A stretch of 64,000 bases of DNA from Haloarchaeobius litoreus (GTDB taxonomy: Archaea; Halobacteriota; Halobacteria; Halobacteriales; Natrialbaceae): assembly GCF_024495425.1 (NCBI RefSeq), contig NZ_JANHJR010000003.1:124001-188000 (forward strand), written 5' to 3'. Made by a program: the position numbers and the translations under genes. Shown one piece after another: positions 1-9,690 of the stretch. The notes under the pieces were generated by a model that searched no databases, was not told the DNA's origin, and worked only from the letters and a program-made list of their open reading frames with translations. Position 1 is the first letter of the stretch. Each line of letters begins with the position of its first letter.

Positions 1-180
1 TTCCGGCTGGTGAACCGACCATGCCAGCGACAGCCTCGGACGTCTGCGCCGTCGACCGACCCACGTCTCACCGGTACGCGGCCGTCGGCGAGCGAGGCCG
101 TCGGTCGACCTTGCTGCTGCAGTCCAGACGGGGCGAACCGGCCGTCGGCGTGTGCTCGTGGCTTCCCGACAGCGGCCTCG
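1..180. other. Window edge, no gene assigned
   Basis: I see no convincing gene here. Open frames exist on both strands but they are rich in Arg, Pro and Ser, as expected for shadow frames in high-GC DNA. The stretch lies 3' of the LVIVD-repeat gene and may hold its 3' UTR. Confidence 0.4.
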
Positions 181-1482
181 TCACCGCGTCTCGGGTCCAG
201 CTCCGCCACCCCCGCCCCTCGCCGCGGCAGGCGTCACCTTGAAGACGTAGATGCCGGTCTGCATGTCGCCCGTCACGACGAGGTCGCGCTGTTCGCTGTA
301 GTTCGCACCCCACGCCATGGGGGCCTCGCCGACGAATCCGGCACCGTCGGCCTGGTCCGCCATGTCGTCGGTCCGGTACTGGTCGGCCGGGGTCGGGTCG
401 GTGGGGTCGGAGATGTCGTAGACGACGGTGCCTTCGTGGTAGTCTCCACTCACGAGCAGTGAGTTGTTCCCCTTCGAGATGACCTGATGATTGTGGGTCG
501 TCCAGTCGAACAGTTCGTCCGCCTCGTCCATCATCTGGGCGTTGGGCGAGTACGTGAAGCCGACGTGCTCCGGGTCCTCGACGGAGCCGTCCCCCCAGCC
601 GATGTCGAAGATGTGCTTCCCACCCGGAGCACCGAACCCGATCTCGTCGCCGACGACGACGAGGTCTCGGTCGGGGTCGTGACTCGCGTAGTGGCAGTTG
701 CTGAAGCCGGGTTCGCCGGCCTCGAGGCGCTCCTCCGTGTAGTCCGGCAGCCCCTCGTAGCTGAACTTCCCGGCCACGGTCGGCGAGAGCGGGTCGCTGA
801 TGTCCATCGCGACGTAGCCGTCGAAGCCGCCCCCGATGAACGCACAGTGGAGGAGGTCGCGCTCGGTGTCGACGACCATGTCGTGACAGTCGCCGGCCGG
901 GTCCGGGCTGACGACGTCGCCGCCGGTGACGTCCGTCGGGTCGCTGGTGTCCCAGACGCCGACGCCGTCGTGTTCGGTCGTGTAGAGGACGTCGCCCTCC
1001 GGATGGGACTCGACGTTGTGGGTCGACCCTGCGGGAATCCGGGACGCCTTGACCGGGTCCTCGGGTGTGCCTTCGTCGTAGCCGTAGTCGATGACGTCGA
1101 CACCGTTCGGCGGCTCGCCATCCCCGCCGCCGCCCTCGCGGCTGCGGTAGTAGAGGCCGTCGCGGCGGTCGAACTGGACGTCGGCGTGACGGACGCCGTC
1201 CGACGGTGTCGGGAACTCGTGTACCTCTGTCGGGTCGTGCGGGTTGCTGATGTCGACGAGGAACGATCCACCAGGGCCGGTGAAACTGCCGAGCAGTGCG
1301 TACTGGCCGTCTGCACGTACGTCCTCCTCGGCGTACCCTCCGGCCGGGTCGGAGAGCAGTGAGTGGCCGAGCTTCCTGATGCGACCTTTCGTGGGTGGTG
1401 TGCGCGCGCCTGTCGTGCCGATGCCACCGACTGCGACGGTGCTACCTAGTATCGTGAGCAGCGTTCGACGGGTCGATTTCAT
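181..1482 (-). CDS. LVIVD-repeat secreted beta-propeller-like protein
   Basis: A 433-residue protein that I read as an exported beta-propeller. The N-terminus has a twin-arginine motif (STRRTLLTILGS) followed by a short hydrophobic stretch, so Tat export is likely. The body carries repeated strand motifs of the type VxDISNPxxPT (FLVDISNPHDPTEV, VAMDISDPLSPTV, VVYDISDPTDPTP), the hallmark of LVIVD-repeat proteins, and several His/Asp-rich loops such as STHNVESHPEGD. The C-terminus is a Gly-rich tail ending GGGGGAGPETR. Family function is unknown; it may act at the cell surface. An AT-rich box at 1511-1520 lies about 30-38 bp upstream of the start. It is transcribed away from the ABC operon. 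Confidence 0.8.
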   Translation of the reverse strand: MKSTRRTLLTILGSTVAVGGIGTTGARTPPTKGRIRKLGHSLLSDPAGGYAEEDVRADGQYALLGSFTGPGGSFLVDISNPHDPTEVHEFPTPSDGVRHADVQFDRRDGLYYRSREGGGGDGEPPNGVDVIDYGYDEGTPEDPVKASRIPAGSTHNVESHPEGDVLYTTEHDGVGVWDTSDPTDVTGGDVVSPDPAGDCHDMVVDTERDLLHCAFIGGGFDGYVAMDISDPLSPTVAGKFSYEGLPDYTEERLEAGEPGFSNCHYASHDPDRDLVVVGDEIGFGAPGGKHIFDIGWGDGSVEDPEHVGFTYSPNAQMMDEADELFDWTTHNHQVISKGNNSLLVSGDYHEGTVVYDISDPTDPTPADQYRTDDMADQADGAGFVGEAPMAWGANYSEQRDLVVTGDMQTGIYVFKVTPAAARGGGGGAGPETR

Positions 1483-1904
1483 GCTCCAGTTCCAGATGCG
1501 GTAGAGTATCTCATAATTAATTGGCCGGTATACCGTTCGAAAATAGGTGAACGACCGGTAGACTGTTCAAGAACCACCGCAACCGGCTAATAAATCACCG
1601 GGTCCCGTCGAATCCCGGTACGCACGCGACCCCGTCCCGTAACCGAGTAGAAACCGCCTGAACCGCCGCTTCGAGAGCCCAATCTGGTTGGTTTTAGTAC
1701 TAGCCGTCCCCCATCGGTATCGATAGTCCGGGGTGGTAACTCGTCGGCCATCGCTCCAGCAACGGGGTCGGGGGACGCTGTCGGTCGTCCACTGTTTCCG
1801 TCCGTAATGCACGTATACTTTTCCGGGGCGTGAACGCGTCGCGAGGGCAGTCCGCCGACCCGCATCCAACACCCTTACCAGCGAACGCCGCCGAAGCCAC
1901 TTCG
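1483..1904. other. Divergent intergenic region, about 420 bp
   Basis: This stretch holds the AT-rich promoter of the LVIVD gene (TTAATTATGA, 1511-1520, minus strand) and, at its other end, a CCCTTACC box at about 1872-1879, roughly 26-33 bp before the ABC ATPase start. Between them is a somewhat AT-richer segment with a short TAGTACTA palindrome near 1697. I see no gene in it. Confidence 0.5.
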
Positions 1905-2831
1905 ATGACTGCTGCCATCGAAGTCAGGGACCTCCGGAAGTCCTACGGCGAGATCCGGGCGCTCGACGGGCTCTCGCTCCGGGTGGAGGAGGGAGAGTTC
2001 TTCGGGCTCCTCGGCCCCAACGGCGCGGGCAAGACGACGTTCATCAACGTCCTCGTCGGGCTCGTCCGCAAGTCCGGCGGCCACGCCGAGGTGTTCGGCC
2101 ACGACGTGGTCGACGAGTACCGCCAGGCCAGGGACGCCATCGGGCTCGCCCCCCAGGAGTTCAACGTCGACCGCTTCTTCCCCATCGAGGAGGTGCTGGT
2201 CCACAAGGCGGGCTACCACGGCATCCCCGAGGACGAGGCGCTGGACCGGGCCCACGAGGCGCTGAAACGCGTCGGCATCTACGACAAGCGCAGGGAGCGC
2301 TTCGACTGGCTCTCCGGCGGGATGAAACGCCGGCTGCTGCTCGCCCGCGCGCTCGTCACCGATCCCGAGCTGCTCATCCTCGACGAGCCGACAGCTGGCG
2401 TCGACGTCCAGCTCCGACACGACCTCTGGGAGGTCGTCCGCGAGCTGAACGAGAACGGCACGACGGTCCTGCTCACCACGCACTACATCGAGGAGGCAGA
2501 ACGGCTCTGCGACCGCGTCGCCGTCGTCGACGACGGCCGGAAGGTCGAGGTGGCGACGCCGGACGACCTGATGGACCGCGGGACGGATACCGTCACCGTG
2601 ACGCTCCGGGACGCGCCGGCCGAGACGCCGCCGCTCGGGGACACGCTCGACCGCGTCGAGTCCGTCGCCCTCGACGGCGACCGGCTGGTCGTCCGGGCCA
2701 AGAACGGTGGCGCGGTCACGCCGGACCTGCTGAACGAGCTGGAGGCGATGGGCCACGTGGTCGTGGACCTCGACATCTCGCGCACCAGTCTGGAGGAGAT
2801 CTTCGTCGAGCTGACGGGTGACGACCGATGA
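1905..2831 (+). CDS. ABC-2 type exporter, ATP-binding subunit
   Basis: The nucleotide-binding subunit of an ABC-2 type exporter (drug, polysaccharide or lipid class), 308 residues. Visible motifs are Walker A GPNGAGKTT (residues 37-45), signature LSGGM (136-140), Walker B LLILDEP (156-162) and the switch His in TTHYIEEAE (about 193). The order and spacing match DrrA/NodI-like ATPases. I chose the ATG at 1905 rather than an in-frame ATG at 1830 because MTAAIEVRDLRKSYGE is the family's usual N-terminus and a CCCTTACC box sits about 30 bp upstream. The stop overlaps the permease start by 4 bp (ATGA), so the two are translationally coupled. Substrate unknown. Confidence 0.92.
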   Translation: MTAAIEVRDLRKSYGEIRALDGLSLRVEEGEFFGLLGPNGAGKTTFINVLVGLVRKSGGHAEVFGHDVVDEYRQARDAIGLAPQEFNVDRFFPIEEVLVHKAGYHGIPEDEALDRAHEALKRVGIYDKRRERFDWLSGGMKRRLLLARALVTDPELLILDEPTAGVDVQLRHDLWEVVRELNENGTTVLLTTHYIEEAERLCDRVAVVDDGRKVEVATPDDLMDRGTDTVTVTLRDAPAETPPLGDTLDRVESVALDGDRLVVRAKNGGAVTPDLLNELEAMGHVVVDLDISRTSLEEIFVELTGDDR

Positions 2832-3619
2832 GGGGCCTCGCCGTCGGCACCCGCGCGCTCCTCAAGCGCGAGATACTGCGGTACGTGCGCCGGCCACGGA
2901 ACACGTTCCTCCCGCCCTTCATCAACAACGTGCTCTACTTCGCGGTGTTCGGGGTCATCCTCGGCAGCCGCATCGGCAGCTACGGCGACGGCATCCCGTA
3001 CATCAAGTTCGTCCTGCCCGGCCTCGTCGTCCTCGGGGCGGTGTCCAACGGCTTCGAGAACGCCTCCTTCTCCATCTTCCACGGGCGCTGGAACGAGTAC
3101 ATCCACGAGGTGCTCACGTCGCCGCTGTCGTACCGCCAGCTCTCGTTCGCGTACGTCGCCGCCAGCGCCCTTCGGGGCGTGCTCGTCGGCGTCATCATCA
3201 GCGTCATCGGCGTCGTGTTCACCCTCGCGCACCCGGGCTACGACATCGTGTCCGTCGCCCACCCCGTCTACCTCGCAGTCTCGCTCGTCGCCGTCTCCGC
3301 GCTGTTCGCCTGCTTCGGCATCGTCGGCGGGCTCTGGGCCCGGGACTTCGACTACCTCACGGTGCTCAACCAGTTCCTCATCCGTCCGCTGGTGTTCTTC
3401 GGGGGCGTCTTCTACCCGCTGTCGGCGCTCGACGGCGTCTGGTACACCGTCTCGCTCGCGAACCCGATGGTCCACATGGTCGACGCCGTGCGCTACGGCT
3501 TCCTCGGCTACGCCGAACGCGACCCCGCCCTCTCGCTCGGCATCCTGCTCGTCGCGACGGGGGTCGTCTTCGCGGTTGACGTGGCGCTCTTCGCGCGGGG
3601 CTACGGGTTGACGGAGTGA
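2828..3619 (+). CDS. ABC-2 type exporter, permease subunit
   Basis: Membrane partner of the ATPase just upstream, 263 residues. It has about six hydrophobic segments and the ABC-2 permease pattern: an N-terminal cytoplasmic stretch (LLKREILRYVRRPRNTF), the first helix near residue 35, and a conserved loop near the C-terminus (FFGGVFYPLSALDGVWYTVS, residues about 194-213) typical of DrrB/NodJ-like permeases. Start and stop of the two genes overlap as ATGA, which fixes this start and implies 1:1 expression. Together they form a homodimeric-type exporter in the cytoplasmic membrane; cargo cannot be read from sequence. Confidence 0.9.
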   Translation: MRGLAVGTRALLKREILRYVRRPRNTFLPPFINNVLYFAVFGVILGSRIGSYGDGIPYIKFVLPGLVVLGAVSNGFENASFSIFHGRWNEYIHEVLTSPLSYRQLSFAYVAASALRGVLVGVIISVIGVVFTLAHPGYDIVSVAHPVYLAVSLVAVSALFACFGIVGGLWARDFDYLTVLNQFLIRPLVFFGGVFYPLSALDGVWYTVSLANPMVHMVDAVRYGFLGYAERDPALSLGILLVATGVVFAVDVALFARGYGLTE

Positions 3620-3709
3620 GGCCGCGGACGTTCCGTTCTCACCGCCGCCGATTCCCAGCGCGCTGGAGCCACAGACACATTTGAGCCGTTCCATGGCGTA
3701 CGTTCACGT

Positions 3710-4177
3710 ATGACGCTCGAAGACCTCGCTGCGTACGGCATCGAGCACATGGACGACGATGCGGTCCGTGCGTTCCTGACGACGCAGGGAACTGGCGTGC
3801 TCGGCTTGCCCGCCGACGGCGCGCCCGCCCTCCTCCCGCTGTCGTTCGGCTACGACGGCGACGAGACGCTCTACTTCACGTTCGTCGTCGGCTCCGGCAG
3901 CGAGAAGCGGGAGCTGAGCGACCGCGCCGAGACCGCCGCGTTCCTCGTCTACCGCGCGGACACCCCGTTCACCTGGCAGAGCGTCCGGCTCACCGGGCGC
4001 ATCGAGCCGGTGCCGGACGACGAGATGGACACCGCCCGCGACGCGCTGGAGAACGCCTGGCGACCCGACCTGTTCGAGCGGGCGATGGACGAGGTCGAGG
4101 TCGCGCTCTACCGGTTCGTGGTGGCGGACTGGTCGGGCATCAAGCAGACCGGGCTCCCGCCGGGATTCGAGGAGTAG
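3710..4177 (+). CDS. Pyridoxamine 5'-phosphate oxidase-family protein
   Basis: A 155-residue protein of the PNPOx-like FMN-binding split-barrel fold. Typical features are the early segment TQGTGVLGLPADGAPALLPL, a beta strand pair YFTFVVGSGSEKRELSD, the central AAFLVYRADTPFTWQSVRLTGRIE and the closing YRFVVADWSGIKQ. Many small haloarchaeal members bind FMN or F420 and reduce nitro or other electrophilic groups, so an oxidoreductase role is inferred, not proven. An ACATTTGAG box lies about 28 bp upstream of the ATG, consistent with its own leaderless promoter. Confidence 0.8.
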   Translation: MTLEDLAAYGIEHMDDDAVRAFLTTQGTGVLGLPADGAPALLPLSFGYDGDETLYFTFVVGSGSEKRELSDRAETAAFLVYRADTPFTWQSVRLTGRIEPVPDDEMDTARDALENAWRPDLFERAMDEVEVALYRFVVADWSGIKQTGLPPGFEE

Positions 4178-4242
4178 GCTCGGGGACGAGCACCCGACAC
4201 GGGAGGGGAGCGCCTTTCAGGACGGCCTGCGAACCACCACAC

Positions 4243-5133
4243 ATGTCGGACGTCGAGCACGCCCAGACCATCGTCAACGACGTGCGCCTCCACTACGTCG
4301 AAGCGGGAGACCCAGCCGACGAGACGGTGGTCCTCCTCCACGGCTTCCCCGAGTACTGGTACACCTGGCACCGACAGATCCCCGCCCTCGCCGATGCCGG
4401 CTACCACGTCGTCGCGCCGGACATGCGGGGCTACAATAGCTCCGAGAAACCGTACGGGAAGGACGCCTATACGCTCGGCAGGCTCTCGCGCGACGTCGAC
4501 GGACTCGTCCGCGAGTTCGGGGAGACCGCCCACGTCGTCGGCCACGACTGGGGCGGCGTCGTCGCCTGGGACGTCGGCGCACGCCACCCCGAGGTCGTCG
4601 AGACGCTCACCGTGCTGAACGCACCCCACCTCGGCGCGTTCCAGCGCGAGCTCACCCGGAATCCGGGGCAGCTCCGGCGCTCGTGGTACGCCTTCTGGTT
4701 CCAGGTGCCGTGGCTGCCCGAACGGCTGTTCGCGGCCGCCAGTAGCCGGATATTCCCCGAGCTGTTCGCCGAGGGAACCAACAGCGAGGGTGCCTGCTCC
4801 GCCGAGGACGTCCGCCGGTTCGAGCACGCGTTCACCCTCCCCGGGACCCCCACCTCCGCCATCAACTACTACCGGGCGCTGTTCCGCACGCTCGGCCTGT
4901 CGATGCTCCCGCTCGTCGGCGGCGAGGGACCGCCGCTCGACGTCGACGTGCCGACGCAGCTCCTCTGGGGCGTGGACGACGACGCGCTCTCGCCCGCGCT
5001 CACCGAAGGCCTCGGAGAGTGGGTGTCGGACCTCCGTATCGTGCGGTTCCCCGACGCGGGCCACTGGCCCCACCTCGACGAGCCCGAGGCAGTGGCCGAC
5101 TCCCTGGTCGAGTTCTTCGGAGACCGCGACTGA
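4243..5133 (+). CDS. Alpha/beta hydrolase, epoxide hydrolase-like
   Basis: A 296-residue alpha/beta hydrolase that most resembles epoxide hydrolases and haloalkane dehalogenases. The oxyanion motif HGFPEYWYTW (residues 33-42) is the epoxide-hydrolase form, the nucleophile elbow GHDWGG has Asp102 in place of Ser, and the catalytic His lies in AGHWPHLDEPE near the C-terminus. An acid residue in LLWGVDDDALSP probably completes the triad. A cap region of about 80 residues follows the elbow. An Asp nucleophile argues for an ester intermediate hydrolysed by the His, as in epoxide hydrolases. It stands alone with its own promoter box about 28 bp upstream. Confidence 0.85.
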   Translation: MSDVEHAQTIVNDVRLHYVEAGDPADETVVLLHGFPEYWYTWHRQIPALADAGYHVVAPDMRGYNSSEKPYGKDAYTLGRLSRDVDGLVREFGETAHVVGHDWGGVVAWDVGARHPEVVETLTVLNAPHLGAFQRELTRNPGQLRRSWYAFWFQVPWLPERLFAAASSRIFPELFAEGTNSEGACSAEDVRRFEHAFTLPGTPTSAINYYRALFRTLGLSMLPLVGGEGPPLDVDVPTQLLWGVDDDALSPALTEGLGEWVSDLRIVRFPDAGHWPHLDEPEAVADSLVEFFGDRD

Positions 5134-5178
5134 GCCGGGAGACGCACGCTTTTTGCCCTCCATCACCGAGGGGCGAGC

Positions 5179-5736
5179 ATGACAGACGACGAGGAACTGG
5201 CGTGGACCGTCGAGTCCTCCCACGTCGCCTACGAGTGCCCGGGCTTCGACATCGTCCACGACGAGGTCACGCTACCGGACGGTAGCCGCACCGACTACGA
5301 CTACGTCGACGAGCCCCCGGCGGTGGTCGTCCTCCCCTTCACCCCCAACGGCGACGTGGTCGTCATCGACGAGTGGCGGCAGGCGGTCGGCCGCGTCAAC
5401 CACGGGCTCCCCGCCGGCAGCGTCGAACCCGGGGACGACGACCTCGCGCTCGCCGCCCGGCGCGAGCTCCGCGAGGAGACCGGTTTCGAGGCCGGGAGCG
5501 TCGAGCCCCTCACCACGGTCGAACCCGCCAACGGCATCGGAAACTCCGTCCACCACCACTTCGTCGCCCGCGACTGCGAGCCCTCGGCCGACCAGGACCT
5601 CGACCACGACGAGCACATCCTGGTCGACACCCGTCCCTACGACGAGCTCCTCGCGGCCGCCCGGGACGGCGACCTGCGTGACGGCCGGGCCGTCACCGCG
5701 CTCTGTTTCCACGAGCTGTTCGGCGATAGCGCCTGA
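5179..5736 (+). CDS. Nudix hydrolase, ADP-ribose pyrophosphatase-like
   Basis: A 185-residue Nudix enzyme, probably cleaving ADP-ribose or another nucleotide sugar. The metal-binding part of the Nudix box, RELREETGF, is intact. The upstream Gly/Glu part, GSVEPGDDDLALAA, has one more residue than the canonical spacing, so the first acidic residue is supplied by Asp. The N-terminal half forms the small dimerisation sheet seen in ADP-ribose pyrophosphatases (YDYVDEPPAVVVLPFTPNGDVVVIDEWRQ). A CTTTTTGCC box about 27 bp before the ATG fits a leaderless start. Confidence 0.85.
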   Translation: MTDDEELAWTVESSHVAYECPGFDIVHDEVTLPDGSRTDYDYVDEPPAVVVLPFTPNGDVVVIDEWRQAVGRVNHGLPAGSVEPGDDDLALAARRELREETGFEAGSVEPLTTVEPANGIGNSVHHHFVARDCEPSADQDLDHDEHILVDTRPYDELLAAARDGDLRDGRAVTALCFHELFGDSA

Positions 5737-5790
5737 TTCGACGACCGGCGAGGCCAGTAGACTGATTTCCGTGCCACGCGACCTCGTGGC

Positions 5791-5967
5791 ATGGCCGAGA
5801 ATCTGTCGCCCCGGACTATCGGGTTGCTGATGGGCATCGCGGTGCTGCTCGGCGCTACGGCCGCAGCAGCGTTCCTCGGCGGGGCCGACATCGTCGTCAC
5901 CCAGGCGCTGTTCGTCGTCGCGTTCCCGGTGCTGGTCGCCATCGTCGTCTGGGACCTCCGGGACTGA
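5791..5967 (+). CDS. Small two-helix membrane protein
   Basis: A 58-residue open frame starting MAENLSPRTIGLLMG and ending VVWDLRD. It consists almost entirely of two hydrophobic helices (about residues 9-29 and 35-54) separated by GGADIVVTQ. Codon use is like its neighbours (C/G in the third position). No family recognised. The promoter is weak by eye, so the evidence is the frame, the composition and the fact that the gap between the Nudix gene and the next gene is otherwise empty. Confidence 0.5.
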   Translation: MAENLSPRTIGLLMGIAVLLGATAAAAFLGGADIVVTQALFVVAFPVLVAIVVWDLRD

Positions 5968-6142
5968 CGACCCAGAGGTTCATATCGGAAGCCGCGGCCA
6001 GACGTGGCGTGGCCTGAGCCCCGCCACGCGACGGCCGAGGCCGGTGTGCGACGCACCGTCGCGTGTAGCCCCGCGCGTCGCCTGCTCGCCCCTTGCCAAC
6101 CCCTACCACAGCCGTTTTGTCGACACGGCGCGTAACTCACGT

Positions 6143-6319
6143 GTGCAGCACCGAGTCCTCTCGCACCGCACGACGCTCGCGGTGCGGTTCGTCGGGCTGG
6201 TCGTCCTCGTCAGCTACGGCTTCGCCGTCGGGGCCGGCCTCCCCTTCGCGCTGCTCGCCGCCGCGTCGGTGTATCTGGAGGCACGCCGCCCCGACAGCGT
6301 GCCGGCTCGCTACCGATAG
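6143..6319 (+). CDS. Small membrane protein, GTG start
   Basis: A 58-residue frame reading VQHRVLSHRTTLAVRFVG then two short hydrophobic stretches (GLVVLVSYGFAVGAGL and FALLAAASVYL) and a basic C-terminus (ARRPDSVPARYR). I chose GTG at 6143 because a CCGTTTTGTCG box lies about 28-31 bp upstream, the spacing of leaderless haloarchaeal genes. An in-frame ATG at 6044 would add a Pro/Arg-rich stretch that looks non-coding. Function unknown. It precedes tgtA by 67 bp. Confidence 0.5.
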   Translation: MQHRVLSHRTTLAVRFVGLVVLVSYGFAVGAGLPFALLAAASVYLEARRPDSVPARYR

Positions 6320-6386
6320 CCCCGCCGAGCGCTCTCCTCGCTGCCAAACGACACCCTTACCGCCGGTGCCCGGGTAGCCGACGCCA

Positions 6387-7862
6387 ATGAGAGAGCAGTT
6401 CGAGGTCCGCGACAGCGACGCCGGCGGTCGCATCGGGGAGCTGACCGTCCCCCGCGCCGGCGTCACCGTCGAGACCCCCGCGCTGATGCCGGTCGTCAAC
6501 CCGAACATCGTCACCATCGAGCCCGCGCGGATGGCCGACGAGTTCGGCGCGGAGATCATCATCACGAACTCCTACATCATCAAGACGACCGACGGGCTGG
6601 AGGCCGACGCCCGCGAGCAGGGGCTCCACGACCTACTCGACTTCGACGGCGCAATCGTCACCGACTCCGGCAGCTTCCAGCTCGCCGAGTACGGGGCGAT
6701 CGACACGAACACCGAGGAGATCCTCGAGTTCCAGCACGACATCGGCAGCGACATCGGCACGCCCGTGGACATCCCGACGCCGCCGGACGTCTCCCACGAG
6801 CGCGCCGAGTCCGAGCTCCGCACCACGCAGGAGCGCCTCGAACTCGCCGAGACCATCGACGTGGGCGACATGCTCGTCAACGCGCCGGTGCAGGGCTCGA
6901 CCCACCTCGACCTCCGCGAGGAGGCCGGCGCTCACGCCGCGAGCACGGACCTCGACGTGTTCCCCGTCGGCGCGGTCGTCCCGCTGCTGAACGACTACCG
7001 CTACGACGACATGGTCGACGTGGTCGCCGCCGCGAAGCGCGGGCTCTCGCGTGACTGTCCGGTCCACCTGTTCGGTGCCGGCCACCCGATGATGTTCGCG
7101 CTCGCCGTCGCCATGGGCTGTGACCTGTTCGACTCGGCGGCGTACGCGCTGTACGCCCGCGACGGCCGGTACCTCACCGTCGACGGCACCGAGCACGTCG
7201 ACGAGCTCGACTACATGCCCTGTTCGTGTCCGGTCTGCGTCGAAGAGACGCCGGAGTCGCTCCGCGCCATGGACGACCGCGACCGCGAGGAGGCACTCGC
7301 CGCACACAACCTCCACGTCACGTTCGCGGAGATGCGCACCATCAAGCAGGCCATCCGCGACGGCGACCTGCTGGAGCTCGTCGAGCGGCGCGCCCGTGCC
7401 CACCCGGCGATGCTCGACGGCTACCGTGCGCTCACCGACCACGCCGCCCAGCTCGAGGAGACCGACCCCGCCTCGAAGGGCTCCTTCTTCTACCTCTCGA
7501 ACGAGAGCGCACAGCGGCCGGAGGTCGTCCGGCACCACGAGCGGCTGGACCGGCTCTCGCCGTCGGGCGACGTGCTCCTCACCGAGGGCGACCACTCGTC
7601 GGAGTTCGACGAGTCCTGGCCGGTCGTCCCACCGTTCGGCCCGTTCCCGAAGGCGCTGCGGAACACCTACCCGTTGACCGCGGAGATGCCGAGCCGGCTC
7701 GACCGCGACGCCTACGAGGCCGCCGCCCGCGGCGTGGCACGGCTCGCCGAGGGGAACCCCGACGTGTCGTTCACGCTCGCCCACGAGGACTGGCCGGAGA
7801 GTGCGCTCGCGCTCGTTCCGGAGTCGATGACCGTCGAGAGCCTCTGGCACGGTGACCGCTGA
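6387..7862 (+). CDS. tgtA: tRNA-guanine(15) transglycosylase (ArcTGT)
   Basis: Exchanges guanine at position 15 of tRNA for preQ0, the first tRNA-level step of archaeosine synthesis. The 491-residue protein has the TIM-barrel catalytic domain with the nucleophile region TDSGSFQL (Asp93), the barrel motif [10 protein letters not shown] and a zinc site with Cys279, Cys281 and Cys284 in PCSCPVC. The remaining C-terminal part carries accessory domains but no obvious PUA domain, which in halophiles is found on ArcS instead. A CACCCTTACC box about 30 bp upstream suggests a leaderless transcript. arcS follows 76 bp downstream and RaSEA lies 6 kb away, so three archaeosine genes are neighbours. Confidence 0.96.
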   Translation: MREQFEVRDSDAGGRIGELTVPRAGVTVETPALMPVVNPNIVTIEPARMADEFGAEIIITNSYIIKTTDGLEADAREQGLHDLLDFDGAIVTDSGSFQLAEYGAIDTNTEEILEFQHDIGSDIGTPVDIPTPPDVSHERAESELRTTQERLELAETIDVGDMLVNAPVQGSTHLDLREEAGAHAASTDLDVFPVGAVVPLLNDYRYDDMVDVVAAAKRGLSRDCPVHLFGAGHPMMFALAVAMGCDLFDSAAYALYARDGRYLTVDGTEHVDELDYMPCSCPVCVEETPESLRAMDDRDREEALAAHNLHVTFAEMRTIKQAIRDGDLLELVERRARAHPAMLDGYRALTDHAAQLEETDPASKGSFFYLSNESAQRPEVVRHHERLDRLSPSGDVLLTEGDHSSEFDESWPVVPPFGPFPKALRNTYPLTAEMPSRLDRDAYEAAARGVARLAEGNPDVSFTLAHEDWPESALALVPESMTVESLWHGDR

Positions 7863-7938
7863 GGACGGGGCGCTCGCACCACCACGAGCGCCGCCGCACA
7901 AGACAAGATAGTAGTCCGTCGGCCCCCGACACCGTGCC

Positions 7939-9690
7939 ATGACCGACTACTTCGAGGTCCTCGAGCGCGACGGCGCGGCCCGTCTGGCCGAACTCCGGCT
8001 GACGGAGCCGGTGACGACGCCGGCGCTCGTGGACGACTACGTCGACGACGCCGGGAGCCTCTGGACGGGCGAGCGCGAGCTCCCCGACGGCGACGAGTCC
8101 CGACTGACCGTCCTCCCGCACCGGGGGCTCCCGGCGGGCACCGCCGACGAGGTCGCCGACTCCTTCGCCGTCGACTACCCGGACGTGGACTATCCGAGCG
8201 CCGCCGTCGTCTCCGCCGAGACGGCCGCCGACCACGGCGCTGACGCCTACGTCGTCTCCGACGCCGGTGGCTCGCTCGGCCACGGCGCCGGCATGAAGGA
8301 CCTCGTGCTCGGCGTCCGCGAGGCCATCCCGGACGACACCGGACTCTACCTCTCCGGCGTCGCCACCCCGCGGAACGTCGCCGTCCTCGCCTACGCCGGT
8401 GTCGACCTGTTCGACGCCCACCGGGCGTACGTCCGCGGCACCGAGGGCCGCTACCTGACGACCGACGACGCGTACTTCCTGGCGGACCTCGACGAGCTCC
8501 CGTGTGCCTGTCCGGCTTGCTCGAAACCGCGCGAGGAGTTCGACCGCGAGGACTGTGCGGCGCACAACGTCAACGTACTGGAGGCCGAGCTACGCCGGGT
8601 CCGCCGACGCATCCGCGACGGCCGTCTGCGCGACTACATCGAGGGCCAGGCCCGACAGGACCAGTGGCTCACGGCGCTCTTTCGGGAGCTCGACCAGCAG
8701 TACGGCTATCTGGAGGCGCGGACGCCCGTCTACCGTGGCGCGGACCTCGACGCGGCGACGGAGGACACCATCCGCCGCGTCGAGATCCAGCGCTTCGCCG
8801 AGCGCGTGACGACCCGGTACCGGAGCCGGTTCGACGACCACCCGCTCGTGCTCGTCCCGTGCTCGGCCGCGAAACCCTACAGCGAGTCACAGAGCCACCG
8901 GCAGTACATGGACGCCATCCAGTTCCGGGGCCACATCGTCTCGATGACATCGCCCATCGGCGTCGTCCCCCAGGAGCTGGAGACGACGTACCCGGCCCAG
9001 CACTACGACTCCGTGGTGACGGGCCGCTGGAGCGCGGACGAGGTCGAGTTCGTGAGCGAGGTGCTCGGGCGCTACCTCGACCGGAGCGACTACCCACGCA
9101 TCGTCGCACACGTTCCGGACGACTATCGGCCCATCCTCGAACGCATCGAGGACGACCTCGACGTCCCCGTCGAGTACCCCGTCGTGGACCACCCGACGAC
9201 GAGCGAGAGCCTCGGGAACCTGCGCGACGCCCTGGACGGCGAATCGGCGTACAGCAAGCGCGAACGGGAGCACAACACGGTCCGTGCGCTGGCGGACGTC
9301 CAGCTCGGCGACGGCGCGGGCGACGCGCTGTTCGAGTCGTTCCAGACCACCAGCCGGTACCCGAAGCTCCAGGTCCGCGACGACGACGGCACCCAGCTCG
9401 CCGCACAGGTGCCGAGATATGGCACGCTCTCGTTCACCCTGGAGGGGGCCCGCCGCTGGGACGCGAGCGACGCGCCGACGAAGCGCGTCGAGATCGATGG
9501 CTTCGTGCCGCACGGAAGCGTGCTCGCGCCGGGCGTCGTCGACGCCGACGAGGACATCCGCGTCGGCGACGAGGTCGTCATCGAGGGCCCTGCGGCCTAC
9601 GCCATCGGTCGTGCGCAGATGCACGGCGCGGCGATGGTCGAGAGCACGCGCGGCGAGGCGGCGTCGGTCCGCCACGTCGCGGAGAAGTAG
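7939..9690 (+). CDS. arcS: Archaeosine synthase alpha subunit
   Basis: Attaches lysine to preQ0-15 of tRNA; the adduct is then converted to archaeosine by RaSEA. The 583-residue protein has a TGT-like N-terminal half that keeps a zinc motif (CACPAC, about residues 190-195) but not the TGT nucleophile. The core holds the ArcS signature PC-X3-KPY-X2-S-X2-H, here PCSAAKPYSESQSH at about residues 307-320. The C-terminus is a PUA RNA-binding domain (KRVEIDGFVPHGSVLAPGVV... to GEAASVRHVAEK). Its TAG stop abuts the stop codon of the convergent ribE with no spacer. Confidence 0.95.
   Translation: MTDYFEVLERDGAARLAELRLTEPVTTPALVDDYVDDAGSLWTGERELPDGDESRLTVLPHRGLPAGTADEVADSFAVDYPDVDYPSAAVVSAETAADHGADAYVVSDAGGSLGHGAGMKDLVLGVREAIPDDTGLYLSGVATPRNVAVLAYAGVDLFDAHRAYVRGTEGRYLTTDDAYFLADLDELPCACPACSKPREEFDREDCAAHNVNVLEAELRRVRRRIRDGRLRDYIEGQARQDQWLTALFRELDQQYGYLEARTPVYRGADLDAATEDTIRRVEIQRFAERVTTRYRSRFDDHPLVLVPCSAAKPYSESQSHRQYMDAIQFRGHIVSMTSPIGVVPQELETTYPAQHYDSVVTGRWSADEVEFVSEVLGRYLDRSDYPRIVAHVPDDYRPILERIEDDLDVPVEYPVVDHPTTSESLGNLRDALDGESAYSKREREHNTVRALADVQLGDGAGDALFESFQTTSRYPKLQVRDDDGTQLAAQVPRYGTLSFTLEGARRWDASDAPTKRVEIDGFVPHGSVLAPGVVDADEDIRVGDEVVIEGPAAYAIGRAQMHGAAMVESTRGEAASVRHVAEK

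Noticed and set aside
10-462. Open frames at the left edge on the plus strand
   Set aside because: They overlap the LVIVD gene in antisense and are Arg/Pro/Ser-rich.
1567-1872. Possible minus-strand genes in the gap before the ABC operon
   Set aside because: Three overlapping frames, none with a recognisable fold, promoter or codon bias.
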